A stretch of DNA of 64,000 bases from assembly GCF_030268885.1 (NCBI RefSeq), contig NZ_BSSA01000001.1:62001-126000 (forward strand). The letters are read 5' to 3'. Position numbers and translations under genes: made by a program. Below, in pieces: positions 24,757 through 36,700 of the stretch. Numbering within the stretch: the first letter of the stretch is position 1; the number at the start of each line of letters is the position of its first letter. The notes under the pieces are model-generated. The model searched no databases. It was not told the origin of the DNA and saw nothing but the letters and a program-made list of their open reading frames with translations. Source of the stretch: Kitasatospora phosalacinea. Its GTDB lineage: Bacteria; Actinomycetota; Actinomycetes; Streptomycetales; Streptomycetaceae.

Positions 24757-27700
24757 ATGGCTGTCGAACTCCCGGAGCCGCTCCAGTGGGTCCTGCTGCT
24801 GCTCGCCGGAACCCGCTGGCCCGAAGCGGACGAGGACCAGCTCCGCGACATGGCCGAACGCTGCCGCAAGGCGGCCGAGGAGCTCAAGGACGCCACGCAG
24901 AGCGCCGATTCGACCATGAAGCGCGCCCTGGACGGCCAGAAGGGCAAGGCCGCCGAGGCCCTCGGCAAGTACTGGGAGGGGTATACGGTCGGCGGGGGCA
25001 CCCCGGAGAAGCCCGGTCGGCTGACCGGCACGGTCAACTCGCTCAACGGCATGGGGGACATGCTGGAGCAGATGGCCAACTCCGCGGAGACCGCGAAGAT
25101 CCAGATCATCGCCCAACTCGGCATCCTCGCCTTCGAGTTGGCTACGGCCGAAGCCGAGGCGCCGTTCACCGCGGGCGCCTCGCTGCTCCAGGTGCCGGTG
25201 ATGATCGCGGCCAGCCGGACGGTCGTCTCGCAGCTGTTGAAGAAGCTGCTCAAGGAGACGCTCGAAATGGCGGCCAAGCAGGCCGCCCAGATGGGCGCGA
25301 TCAACCTGCTCGCCCAGGGCATCGAGGTGGCCGAGGGCCACCGCAAGAGCATCGACATGAAGGAACTCGGCCAGAACGCCCTCGGCGGCGCGGTCGGCGG
25401 CGCCTCCGCCCACCTGATCGGCAAGGGCATCGGTGCGGCGGGCAAGAAGGTGGGCGCCGAGAGCGCGCTCAACTCGACCGTCGGGAAGATGGGCACGGGC
25501 GCGGTGGTCGGCGTCGGCGCGGACGTCTCGACCCAGCTCATCACCACCGGCCAGGTCGACGGCGGCTCCCTGCTCGGCTCCGGCCTGTCCGGCGGCGCGG
25601 GCGCGGGCCTGCACGCCGGAGCCTCGGCGCTCAAGAGCCACGGCGCCCCGCCGCCCGCCGCGGTCCCGAAGCTCGACCTCCCCGGCGGCGGCAGCGGCAG
25701 CGGTGCCGGGCACGACGGTCCGCCCGTCTTCACCAAGTCCACCTCCTCCTCCGGCGACAGCGCCTACCACGGTCCGACCGGGACGTCCTCCTCCACCGGA
25801 GGCAGCAGCAGCCGCGGCGGGATCACCGAGACCACCGGTACCGGCGCCGACCCGGGCACGGGCTCGGGCACCCGGGGCGAGAGCGGCACGGCTTCCGGCC
25901 CCGGACTCGGGACGGCCGCGGGCGCCTCCACCGGCCACTCCTCCGGGACGGGCGCCACGGGCGCCACGGGCGGGTCGAAGGTCAACGGCCTGGCACCGTT
26001 CGGCTCCGGCCACAGCAGCCCGGACACGCCCGCCCCCACCCCGCACGAGCAGACTTCCGCCACCACGCGCGGGACGGACGCACCCGCCCCCGCCCCGCAC
26101 GAGCAAGCCTCCGCGAACATCCAGGACCGGACGGCACCGCACACCGAGCCGCAGGCGACCGCCCCGAAGGCCGAACCGGTGACGCCGCACCCCGAGACGA
26201 CGACGGTCCAGCCGCACGAGACGACGACGGTTCAGCCGCACGAGACGGCCGCACCGCCTGCCGAGCACGTCGCCGCACAGCCCCACGAGACGCCCGCACC
26301 TCGGGTGGAGCCCGTTGCGGTTCAGCCGCACGAGACGGCCGCACCGCCTGCCGACCACGTCGCCGCACAGCCCCACGAGACCCTGGCGCCGCACCACGAG
26401 CAGGTTCTGCAGCCGCACGAGAGCGTGACGCCGCGTCCGGAGCCGGTGGCGGACCAGCCGCACGAGACCCCGGCTCCGCACCACGAGTCGCCTGCGCCGC
26501 AGTTGCACGAGTCGCCTGCGCCGCAGCCGCACGAGACCCCGGTGTCGCATCACGAGTCGCCTGCGCCGCAGCCGCACGAGACCCCGGTGTCGCACCACGA
26601 GTCGTCTGCGCCGCAGCCGCACGAGACCCCGGCTCCGCACCACGAGACCCCTGCGCCGCAGTTGCACGAGTCGCCGACTCCGCGCCACGAGTCGCCTGCG
26701 CCGCAGCCGCACGAGACGGTGGCTCCGCCCGCCGAGCACACTGCCGCCCAACCGCACGAGACGGCGGCTCCGCCCGCCGAGCACACCGCCGCCCAGTCGC
26801 ACGGCGCGCCCGCCCCGCACCACGAGCCCGTGGCCGAGTCGCACGAGACGGCGGCTCCGCCCGCCGAGCACACCGCGGCCCAGCCGCACGGAACCCCCGC
26901 CCCGCACCAGGAGCCTGCGGCGCAGTCGCAGTCGCAGTCGCAGCCTGTCGGCTCCACGGCGGCGCAGCAGTCCGCGGTGCCGAACCTGTCCGGCGTGCTC
27001 GGCGGCGCCGCGAGCCTGGCCGGTGGCGGTGGCACCCACCTGGACGGTGGCAGCCGGGGGGCGTCCGCCCCCGCGCCGGTGCGTCCGGCCGGGCCGGAGC
27101 AGGTGCCCGGGCAGGTGGTTCCGGACGCGGTTCCGGACGTCACGTCGTCGTCGACCGTCACGCCGCCCCCGATGGCGGGTGGCGGGTACCTGCCCGGTGC
27201 GACGGCCGGTGGCGCGGGCGGTGCCGCTCGCGGGGGTGCCGGTGCGCCCGGCCGTCCGGCGGGCTTCGGGGCCGTTCCGCGACAGGACGGTCACCGGACG
27301 GGTCCGGTGACCGGTCCGGTCCGCACCGAGCCCGGTGGCAGCGGCATCCGTCCCGGCGAGGGCCGCGGGGACGGCACCGACCGGCCGTCGAGTCACGAGG
27401 AAGCGGGCGGCACCGACCGGCCGTCGGGCCACGAGGAGGTCGTGCCGCACGTCGAGCCGGAGCCGTTGCCGCCGGTGGGCACGCCGGAGCACGCGATCAT
27501 GCACGACCCGGCGGCGTTCCTGGCGGACAACCTGCTCTCGGTGGACTTCGCCGAAGGCGTGAAGCAGCGGATGCCCGGGTTGAGGCCCGGGCAGGACATC
27601 GCGTTCCTCAACGCGATCAAGAGCAGCGACAAGCACTGGTTCGCGATGGAGCCGGACCCGGTCCCCGGCCGTGACGGCAAGCCCTCCTACCACCTGGTGC

Positions 27701-30700
27701 CCGCGTGGGAGAAGTACGCGGCGCACTTCGACCAGCACCCCGAGAGCTTCTCCGGGCTCAGCGAGTTCCCCAAGCCGGTCGGGGCCCAGCTGCCGCCGCC
27801 GAAGGACGACAGCCACTACGTGAAGGGCGCGTACGTCCCCTACGAGGCCAGCCTGCTCCCCGGCCCCGACCACACCATCGGCCATGCCGAGGTCCCGCTG
27901 CGTCCGCACCCGGACCTCCCGCGCGAGGGGCTGGTGTTCACCGACGCGATGAACGGCTGCGCGCTCGTGGCCACCGTCAAGCCCGGCGAGGACACGTTCA
28001 CGGCGTGGCACTACCAGTCGTACTCCGCCGCGGAGAACCTGCAGGCCGGCGCCGAGTTCCGGCTCGGGAAGACGGTCACCCAGTGGGCGGGGTTGCACGA
28101 CTACGCGGCGCCCCTGCCGCCGGGCTACACGCCGGCGGCGACCAACATGCTGCGCTACAACGGGCACGGCTGGGAGCTGGTCAGCCAGGAGACGCACACG
28201 AACATCCTGGACCCGCACCGTCGCCCGGAGCTCTCCAAGCAGTCGACCATCCCCTTCGAGGTCACCACGCAGACCCCGGAGAACCTGGTCAAGATGACGG
28301 TCGACCCGTACCACGCCAGGGCGAAGCAACAGCTCGGACAGTTCCAGGACGCGGCGCACCTCCTCACCAAGGGGCTGGACCCGCGGGACCCCTCCGTCCA
28401 GACGCTGAAGAGGTTCGTCAACGACATGAGCGGGCGGCTCGAAGCCCAGGAGCGCCTGGTCGCCGAGCTCCAGAAGCCCGGCAAGACCATGCAGGACGTC
28501 GCGACCACCGCAGCCGAGCTGCGGAGGATGGACGCGGAGAACCAGCAGCTCCTTAATGCCAGCGAAGCCCCCATCCGGCAGTTGGCGGAGCAGGCGCTGG
28601 CGGCCTACCCGAACCGGACCCCCGAGACCCTGCTGTCGGAGTTCCGCAAGACGGCCTGGATCGACGTGATGGTGCACGAGAGCACCGCCCGGCAGTCCCA
28701 GGAGGCCGAGCAGTCCGGCTCCGCCGCCGACCGGCACGCCGACACCCCGGGGCCTGTCCCCCCGCGACCGGAGGCGGTCCGGTCCGGCGACGACACCACG
28801 TCCGTGCCGCACCCCGCCGAGGGCAGCCGGTCGGGGACCGGCGCCCGGGACTTCGGCTCGCTCCCGTCGCGCCCGGCGCCCACGTCGCACGCGGCGCCCA
28901 CGTCGCACGCGGCGCCCGCGCCGCACCCGGCGGCCCCGGCGGCCCCGGCGCCCACCGCGCACGGCACCGGTGCGCCCGAACACCAGCAGCCCCGTCCGGC
29001 GGACGCCACCGCGCCCGCCCGGGACACCCGGGACGCCCGGGCCGTCCCGGACCGGCGGAACGCGGACGGCGACACCGCGCCGTCGCACCCCGCCCCGTCG
29101 AACAGCCGCAAGCGCGGACGGGACGAGGACGAGGACGACCAGCCCGTCTCCGAGCACGAGCCGAAGCGGCGCCGGACGCCGTCGTACGAGAACAGCGACG
29201 CGGTCATGCAGGACCGCGGCTTCCGGGCCGTCGGCGCCCACGACCCGCTGACGCAGGACCTGGTGAGCCACCTCGGCGGCGAGGCGAAGGCGCACCCGCC
29301 GGTGAGCCCCGAACTGCTCGGGAAGGTGAACCCGCACGCCGCGCCCGTCCATCCCGGCGAGGGCTTCCGGGTCGGCGACGACCTGAACGCCTGCATGGAG
29401 AACGTGGAGGCGTACCGGGACACCCACTTCGGCCGTCCCCGGGTCGCCGGGCAGACGCTGCACGGGGACGTGGAACAGAACCCGGGCAGCACGCTGTGGA
29501 AGCGGCACGACGGTCCGGCGCTGTTCGGCGAGGGCGCCGCCGCGATCCCGAAGCTGATGGAGACGGTGCGGGACGGCGGGCCGGGCAGCTTCGCCACCGT
29601 GCTCGGCGCGGGCAGGGAGGGCACCGGCCACGTGGTCGCGCTGGTCCACGACCAGGACGGCCAACTGCGCTGGGCCGACCTGTCGGACCGAACGGTGACC
29701 CCCGCGACCGGCGGGCTGCCGGAGAACTTCCGCTCCGACTGGACGGTGTGGGCCTCCGTCGCCGACCCGCACGAGAACACCATCTCCGGGCCGCACGACC
29801 AGGAGTTCATGCAGACCTACTCCGGCTTCGGCCGCCCCGAGGAGCAGCCCCGTCCGGACGACGGCTTCGGCACGGTGACCGATCCCGGCGGGCAGGAGGG
29901 CGGCAGCAGCAACCCGCCCCGGGACGAGGCCGAGCTCCTCCAGCAGTACGACAACGAGGCCGCCTCGTCCGCCGACGGCTCGGTCAAGCTGAAGTGGGAC
30001 GAGACCCGGAAGAACTGGGTCAGGTCCGAGGGACCGGCCGATCCGACCGGGTTCCTGACGTGGATGGGCGAGGGCTTCGCCCTCGCCAAGAAGCCCGCGG
30101 GCGACGTCGTGATCGACGTCGACCACCTGTCGCAGTCCGAACTCCACCAGTTCGCCGACACGCTGATCCGCAGGGACTACCCGCAGACCGCCACCAAGGT
30201 GCTGGAGCGGGCGCAGTGGCTGGACGAGCAGGCCCGGGCGGGCAACGGCCAGGGCGACCCGGCCAAGCACCTGCTGTCCACCGGCGACGAGATCGTCGGC
30301 CGGGGCGACGAACTGCGCGAGCGGCTCCAGCTGATGACCGATCCCCGGCGCTTCGAGGAGACCCACCCGACCCCCGAGGCGCGGCGCGCCTACGAGGAGG
30401 AGACGGTGCGGCGCGGCGAGGAGCTGGAACGCCTGCTCAAGGGCCGGGTCACGGGCGCCGCCGACCACGGCGGCCTCTACCAGCTGCGCAACGAGTACGG
30501 TCCGCTGACCGGCCTCTCCAGGACCCTGTCCGAGCCGCACCCCGCCGGCGGGGGCAGCCGCACCCCGCTGGCGCTCCGCCCGGACCTGATGGACCTGCTC
30601 CAGAACAGGGTCCGCGGGTTCCGCCGCGACCAGGCGTACGCCGACGTGCCCACCGGCACGCAGTGGGGGACCGTCCGGAACGAGATCAGGAACGGCGCCG

Positions 30701-33700
30701 GGGCCCCCAGGACGGACGACCCGCAGGCCCCCGGGGCCGAGAGCCCGAACACCCCGAAGCCCGAGGACGCGAAGAGGCTCACCCCCGAGGACCTGGCGAA
30801 CCTCCCCGAGGACCTGTCGACCCTCTCCCCCGAGAAGCGGACCGACTTCGTCCGCGCCCTGTCGGAGCGCAACCTCGGCGACCTGCACGCCCAGGTCGAC
30901 CCGCACCTGAGGGCCGACCCCGAGCTGAAGGAGCTCTACGACTCCCTCCAGGACCTGCCCTACCGGCTCAAGCACTCCACACCGGCCTACCACGCCATCG
31001 CGAACTCCGGCCTGCTCTCCTCCCAGGGCGACCTGAAGCGGCGCGACGCCAAGTTCATGGCCTCCGGGAAGAGCAGCGACAAGAACACCGGCAACCTCGG
31101 CAACGACGACTTCGCCTTCTTCCGGATGGAGGTCGGCGACGCCAAGATGGTCACCCGCTACGGCCCCACCACGATGGTGTTCGGCCCCGAGATCCTGCAG
31201 CACTACGACGGCTGGGTGTCCCTGCACGACCAGCTCGAACCGCTGGATCGCCAGGCCATGCGGGAGTTCAAGCCGGACGGGCAGGTCGTCCGCACCACCG
31301 AGTACGTCCAGGGCTCCACCACCACCGGCAGCAAGAGCAAGTGGGAACACACCTACCCGGCCGGCGGCGGGCGGCAGCGCGTCACCTTCGACCGGGAGGT
31401 CTTCCACGGCAAGGACGTCATCGAGGGCCTGGCCCTGTCGGTCGTCCAGGAGGTGCACCGGGCCGGTCCGCAGGCCAGGGAGCACGCGGTCGGGCTCAAC
31501 CGGGAACTGACGGAGGCCAGGAACGCGCTCGACACCGCCCGCGGCACCGCCGACGAGAAGGACGCGAGGGAAAGGGTCGAAGCCGCCGAGAGGCAACTCG
31601 GCGGCCTGGTCTCCCAGCTCTACCGCCCCGAGGCCAAGTTCGGCTCCGGGCTCCCGATCGACGGACGTCCCGGCCCGGCGGCCGTTCCCGGTGGCGAGAG
31701 CCGCCCGCCGTTCCGCCCGATCACGGTCCACAACCCGGACGGCGACGGCCGCTACCACGGCGACGGCACCCTCGACCCGCTCGCGTTCGCCGCCGCCCGC
31801 CACTCCGACAAGGTCGACGACGGGGTGCGCGAGGGCAACAAGGACCAGGACAAGCCCGAGACCAGGACGAGGCTCGACGACAGGCTGCGCCACTACGGCC
31901 GTGCCGTCCGCGCCGCCCAGAAGTCCGTCCACCACACCGAGGAGTTCGTCCGCCGGACCGAGGCCGAGGTCCAGCGCCTCCAGCAGGACCCCGCCCCCGG
32001 CCCCGACCACCGGAACCGGGTGGCCGCCGCCGAGCAGCGCGCCGAGCAGGCCCGCACGATGCTGGAGGAGCGCCGCGCCAAGGAGCGCGAGGTCACCGAG
32101 CGCAACGAGCAACTCCGGGTGCGTAAGGCCGAGTTGGACGCGGAGTACCAACGGGAGGAGGATGCGCAGGCGCAGCAACGCCAGGACGAGAAGGAGAAGC
32201 GGCAGCACCAGGCCAAGGAGAAGCGGCAGCGCCAGCAGGAGAGCAAGGCCCGCCGACAGGACAGGCTGGGGGGCCGCGGCGACGCGAACACCGGCACGCC
32301 GGGCACCGGCACCGGGGCCAACCCGCCGAAGGTGTCCAAGGCCCAGCAGGCCGAGGAGTACATGAGCCACTTCCGGGGCAACGAGGCGCCGACCCTCTCC
32401 GCCCCGCTGGCCGGACACGACGAGGCGAGCATCCGTCGGAGCGTGCTGGAACTGCACGACCGCCGCACGCCCGAGGACGCCGACGCCTTCGGCAAGCACT
32501 TGATCACCTGGATCGGCGTCAACCGGCAGGGCCCGCTCGCCGGTCTGGACAAGCAGGCCCTCGACCAGGTGATCAAGAACCTGGCGAAGCCGGGGAGCAC
32601 GGGCCTGGACACGCCCGGCGAGTTCCGTGACGCCTACCTCACGGCGCTGGCGAAGAACCTCGACCGCGACGTGGTGATCACCCGGGGCGGGAACGAGGTG
32701 AACCGCTACCCCGGCACCGGGGAAGGCGGTCCGGTGCGCGAACTCCGGCTGGAGGAGCCGCACCAGGGGCCCCGCCCGGAGGACGACGGCTCCGGCCCGC
32801 AGCCCGCCGCCCCCACCGACGGCGGCCCGCTCGGCGGCAACGGCGGCAGCCGCGCCGTCGGCGGCACCACCAACGGCGGCGAGCAGCCCGGCGGCACCAC
32901 CAACGGCGGCGAGCAGCCCGGCGGCACCACGACCCGCCCCCGGGCGGCCTCGGCCCCGCCGGAACTCGGCTCCCAGTTCGGGCCGGTCCGCGGGCAGCGG
33001 TCGCCGTCCCCCGAGACGGCGCAGGCCAAGGACGCGGTCGAGGACACCGTCGAGGTCAAGGCTGAGGTGAAGCCAGAGGCGAAGCCCGGGGTGAAGTCCG
33101 AGGCCGAGGTGAAGCCAGAGGCGAAGCCCGGGGTGAAGTCCGAGGCCGAGGGCACCGCCGAGGTGAAGCCCGAGGACGTCATCGAGCCGCCCGCGCAGCG
33201 GGCCGAACCGCCGCTCGACACCACGGTGTTCCCGCCGGCCGGGCCGCTGGTGAGGGTCTCGGCGGACGGCCTCTGCCTGTTGCACTCGCTCGCCGTCGGC
33301 CTTCCCGAAGCGGCGGGCAAGAGCGGTGCGGCCCAGCGGCTCCGGGCAGTGGTCGAGGACCACTTCGACACACTGGCCCCCGAGCAGTGGCCGACCGAGG
33401 TCGTCACCAACTACCGCCACGACTTCGTCGCCCGGGGCGAGGCGACCGAGCAGCAGCTGCTCGAGTACCTCCCCGTCGCCGACCGCGACGGGTTCCGGGG
33501 GCTGCCGATCGCCGACCTGCGGGAGATCGTCGGCCACCACCTCACCGAGAACGCCCCGCCCCCGTTCCCGCACGAGCGTCAGGCGCTGCTCGACACCGTC
33601 CGGGGCTGGGAGTCCCGTTGGCGGACCGACGCGGGCGAGATGCTGCCCGCCGCGGCGGCCCACGCCCTCGACCTCCGGCTGCGCGTCCTCGACCACGACG

Positions 33701-36700
33701 GTGTCACCCTGGCGGTCTTCGGCCCCCGGGACGGCCGACAGGTGACGGTGTACCGGCAGGGCGACCACTACGACGGCAGCGTCCCGCCGTCGTCCCCGGA
33801 CAACACCCGCGTACCGCCCGCCGAGGAACCGGCGACCACGCCCACGACCACGCCCGAGCCGAAGCCCGCGTCGGAGCAGAAGCCGGAGCTGAAGCCGGAG
33901 CTGAAGCCGGAGCTGAAGCCGGAGCTGAAGCCTGCGTCGGAGCAACAGCCCGAGCTGAAGCCGGAGCTGAAGCCAGAACAGCAGCCCGCATCGGAGCCGA
34001 AGCCCGAGCCGAAGCCAGAACAGCAGCCCGCGCCGGAGGCGAAGGAGCAGCGGGAGCAGCAACCCCCTCAGGAACAGCCGAAGCCGCTCGTCGCTGAGGC
34101 GGAGAAGGAGGTCCCGCCGCCGGCGGCTCCCGAGGTGCCGGCGGCGAGCGCGGGGGACGGGGCGCCCCGGCCGATTGCCGGGACGGACCTGGTGGTCGGG
34201 CTGACCGAGCACGAGACGGCCGTCCGGAAGAAGGTCATCGACGTGCTGGCGCGGGCCGTACCGGGTGACCGGGCGGCGGCCCGGGCGTTCGCGGACGCGA
34301 ACTTCGGCCCGGCGACGCTGCGTCCGATGCTCGGTGCGCTCTCGCGGGGCGAGGAGTGGACGGCCTCGTTCGAGGGCAACGGCTGGAGCGGCAGCGTCAC
34401 ACTGCGCGGCCGGGTCACCGAGTCGACGCACGTGGGCCGGAAGAAGATCGAGTTCGAGGACGGCGCCGACCGCACCGTGGCGATCGGCACCAACCGGGAC
34501 GCGGGCTGGCAGTTCAACATCGGTGCCCAGACCAGGCAGGCGCGCGGCATCGGTGAGCCGCAGGAACTCGTCGCCTACTACCACGACCGCGGTCAGGCCG
34601 AGGTCTCCATGGACCTCGGCGGCACGGTGGCACGGTCGAAGACCAACGAGGAAGCCGACCTGTTCCGGTCGACGATGCGACTGGAACTCGACTTCAACGG
34701 CCTGAGCCACCACGGCACTCCGGTGGGCAACGCGTCCGGCGGGCGCACCGAGACGGTGGACCTCGGCCTGACGGTCGCGGTCCCGCAGCGTCCGGCGATC
34801 ACGCCCAGCAGCGAGCAGCGGATCCCTCCGCAGCGGCTGCGGGACGGCCGGGTCGGCGGTCAGGAGATCGTGCTCGACCTCGCGCCGCGCGGCGCGTCGC
34901 ACGACCGTCCGCCGGTGGAGGCACTGCTCGACAGGGCGGAGGACGCGGCCAGGGCGGAGTTCGGCGACGACTGGCCCGCCATGCGCGACAAGGTCCTCGC
35001 CGAGGTCGACCTCGCCCGTCTCCAGCGCGACCTGAAGAGCATGACGGCGGGTGAGCCGGTCTCCGTCACGCTGACCGACCGGCGCGGGAACCCGCTCGGT
35101 ACGGTCGAGATCACCGCGCGGGTCGGCGAGTTGACGCAGGTCGGCACCACCAAGGAGTCCGAGTTCAACATCGGCACCAGCGTGCAGCAGGTGCGCAGCA
35201 CGTCCTCTAACAGCGGTCACGCGGCCCAGCTGGGGTTCTCGTCCGTGGTCAAGCCTGACGCCGCCCTGGTCACTCCGCCGGGCGTCGCCGGACGACTCGG
35301 CCGCGACACCGTCTCGATCACCGGCGAGGCCAGGACCTCGCAGCTGACCAGCAAGTCCAAGGTGCCCGGCGTCGTCTACGATGCCCCTGTCCACTTCGAC
35401 CTGTCGTTCAACGGCAAGGCCGTCGCGAGCGGTGCGGGCACGGCGGACGTCCGGCTGCTGGTCGACCGCGCGGACACGTCACCCGATCCGACGAAGCCCG
35501 ATCCGGCCACGACTGCGCCGAAGGACGGAACGGCGCCGAAGGACGGGACGGCTCCCGGACCCGAGGGGACCGCCCCGAAGGCGGAAGGTTCCGCCGAGCC
35601 GCAGCTGCACGAGGTCGTCAGCCCGCCCGCCAGCGTCTGGCGCGGCGGCGACGACAGGGGCGGCCTGGGCGAGACCGTCGTCGTCCGCGACCTGGAGAGC
35701 ACGAAGGCGCTGCGCGCGGCGGTGGACACCGCCGGGCGGGCGAAGTTCGGCAAGGACTGGGACGGCGTCCGAGACCAGGTCATGCGCGGGTTCAGCCTGC
35801 CGAACCTGTCCGCCCGGCTGACCGGGATGACCCGCGGTGAGCCCCTGGAGATCAAGGTTCCGGGCAAGGACTCGCTGGTCGTCACCGCCGTCGCCAGGGT
35901 CGAGACGATGACCTACCGCCGGGAGGACGGGAAGGCCGAACTCAACACGGTGAACGAGACCGGTTCGTTCCGCCTGGACCGCCGGCTGGGGGCGCGCACC
36001 ACCGCCGAGCAGGGCTACGTCGGCGGCACGCCGGTCAAGGGCGCGCCGGGCCTGGACCTGACCGCCAACGCGTCCGCCGAGCAGCGCCGGCGCTCCGGCG
36101 GGCAGGGGCGGCAGGCCGACCGGGTGTACGCCAGCGGCAAGTACAGCGCGCCGCAGGTCATCTACGGCACCGAACTGGTGGTGGACGTCCACATCGGACG
36201 CCCCGGCGAGGTGAGCGGCGGTCGGCCCGTCGCGTCGGTGCCGGTCCGTGCCGAGGTGGGCATGGACGCCCGGGACACCGTCAAGGTCCGGGCGCCCCGC
36301 ACCGAGGACGGCGTGATCGACTTCAAGCGTCCCGCGGCGGACCCGACCACCGGCACCGGCACCGCGCCGAAGCCGGGCACGACCGACGGCGCCGCGCCGA
36401 AGCCGGTCCCGACCCACCGTGCACCGAGCCGGATGCGCGTGCAGCAGGAGCTGAACGCGTCCTACGTGGTGCACAGCCTGAGCGGTGCCGACAAGGTCCG
36501 TTCGGAGGTGGAGGACGTGCTGCGCTCGAAGCACGACGGGCTGTCGGACGAGGTGCAGCAGCGGATCGACGCGAGCTTCGACCGGGTCGCGCTCAAGACC
36601 CAGCTCTCCCAGCTCACCCGCGGCGGGAAGATCACCCAGACCGTCTCCGGCAGGACCTGGTCGGCCGAGATCACCGTCCGGGCCCGGCTGGGCGAGTCCA

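Noticed and set aside
23527..35394. A 3,955-codon open frame on the minus strand, antisense to the effector operon
   Set aside because: It has the low-complexity Arg/Leu/Gly/Val composition of a GC-rich shadow, no domain motifs, and the plus-strand genes have clear starts, ribosome sites and domain content.
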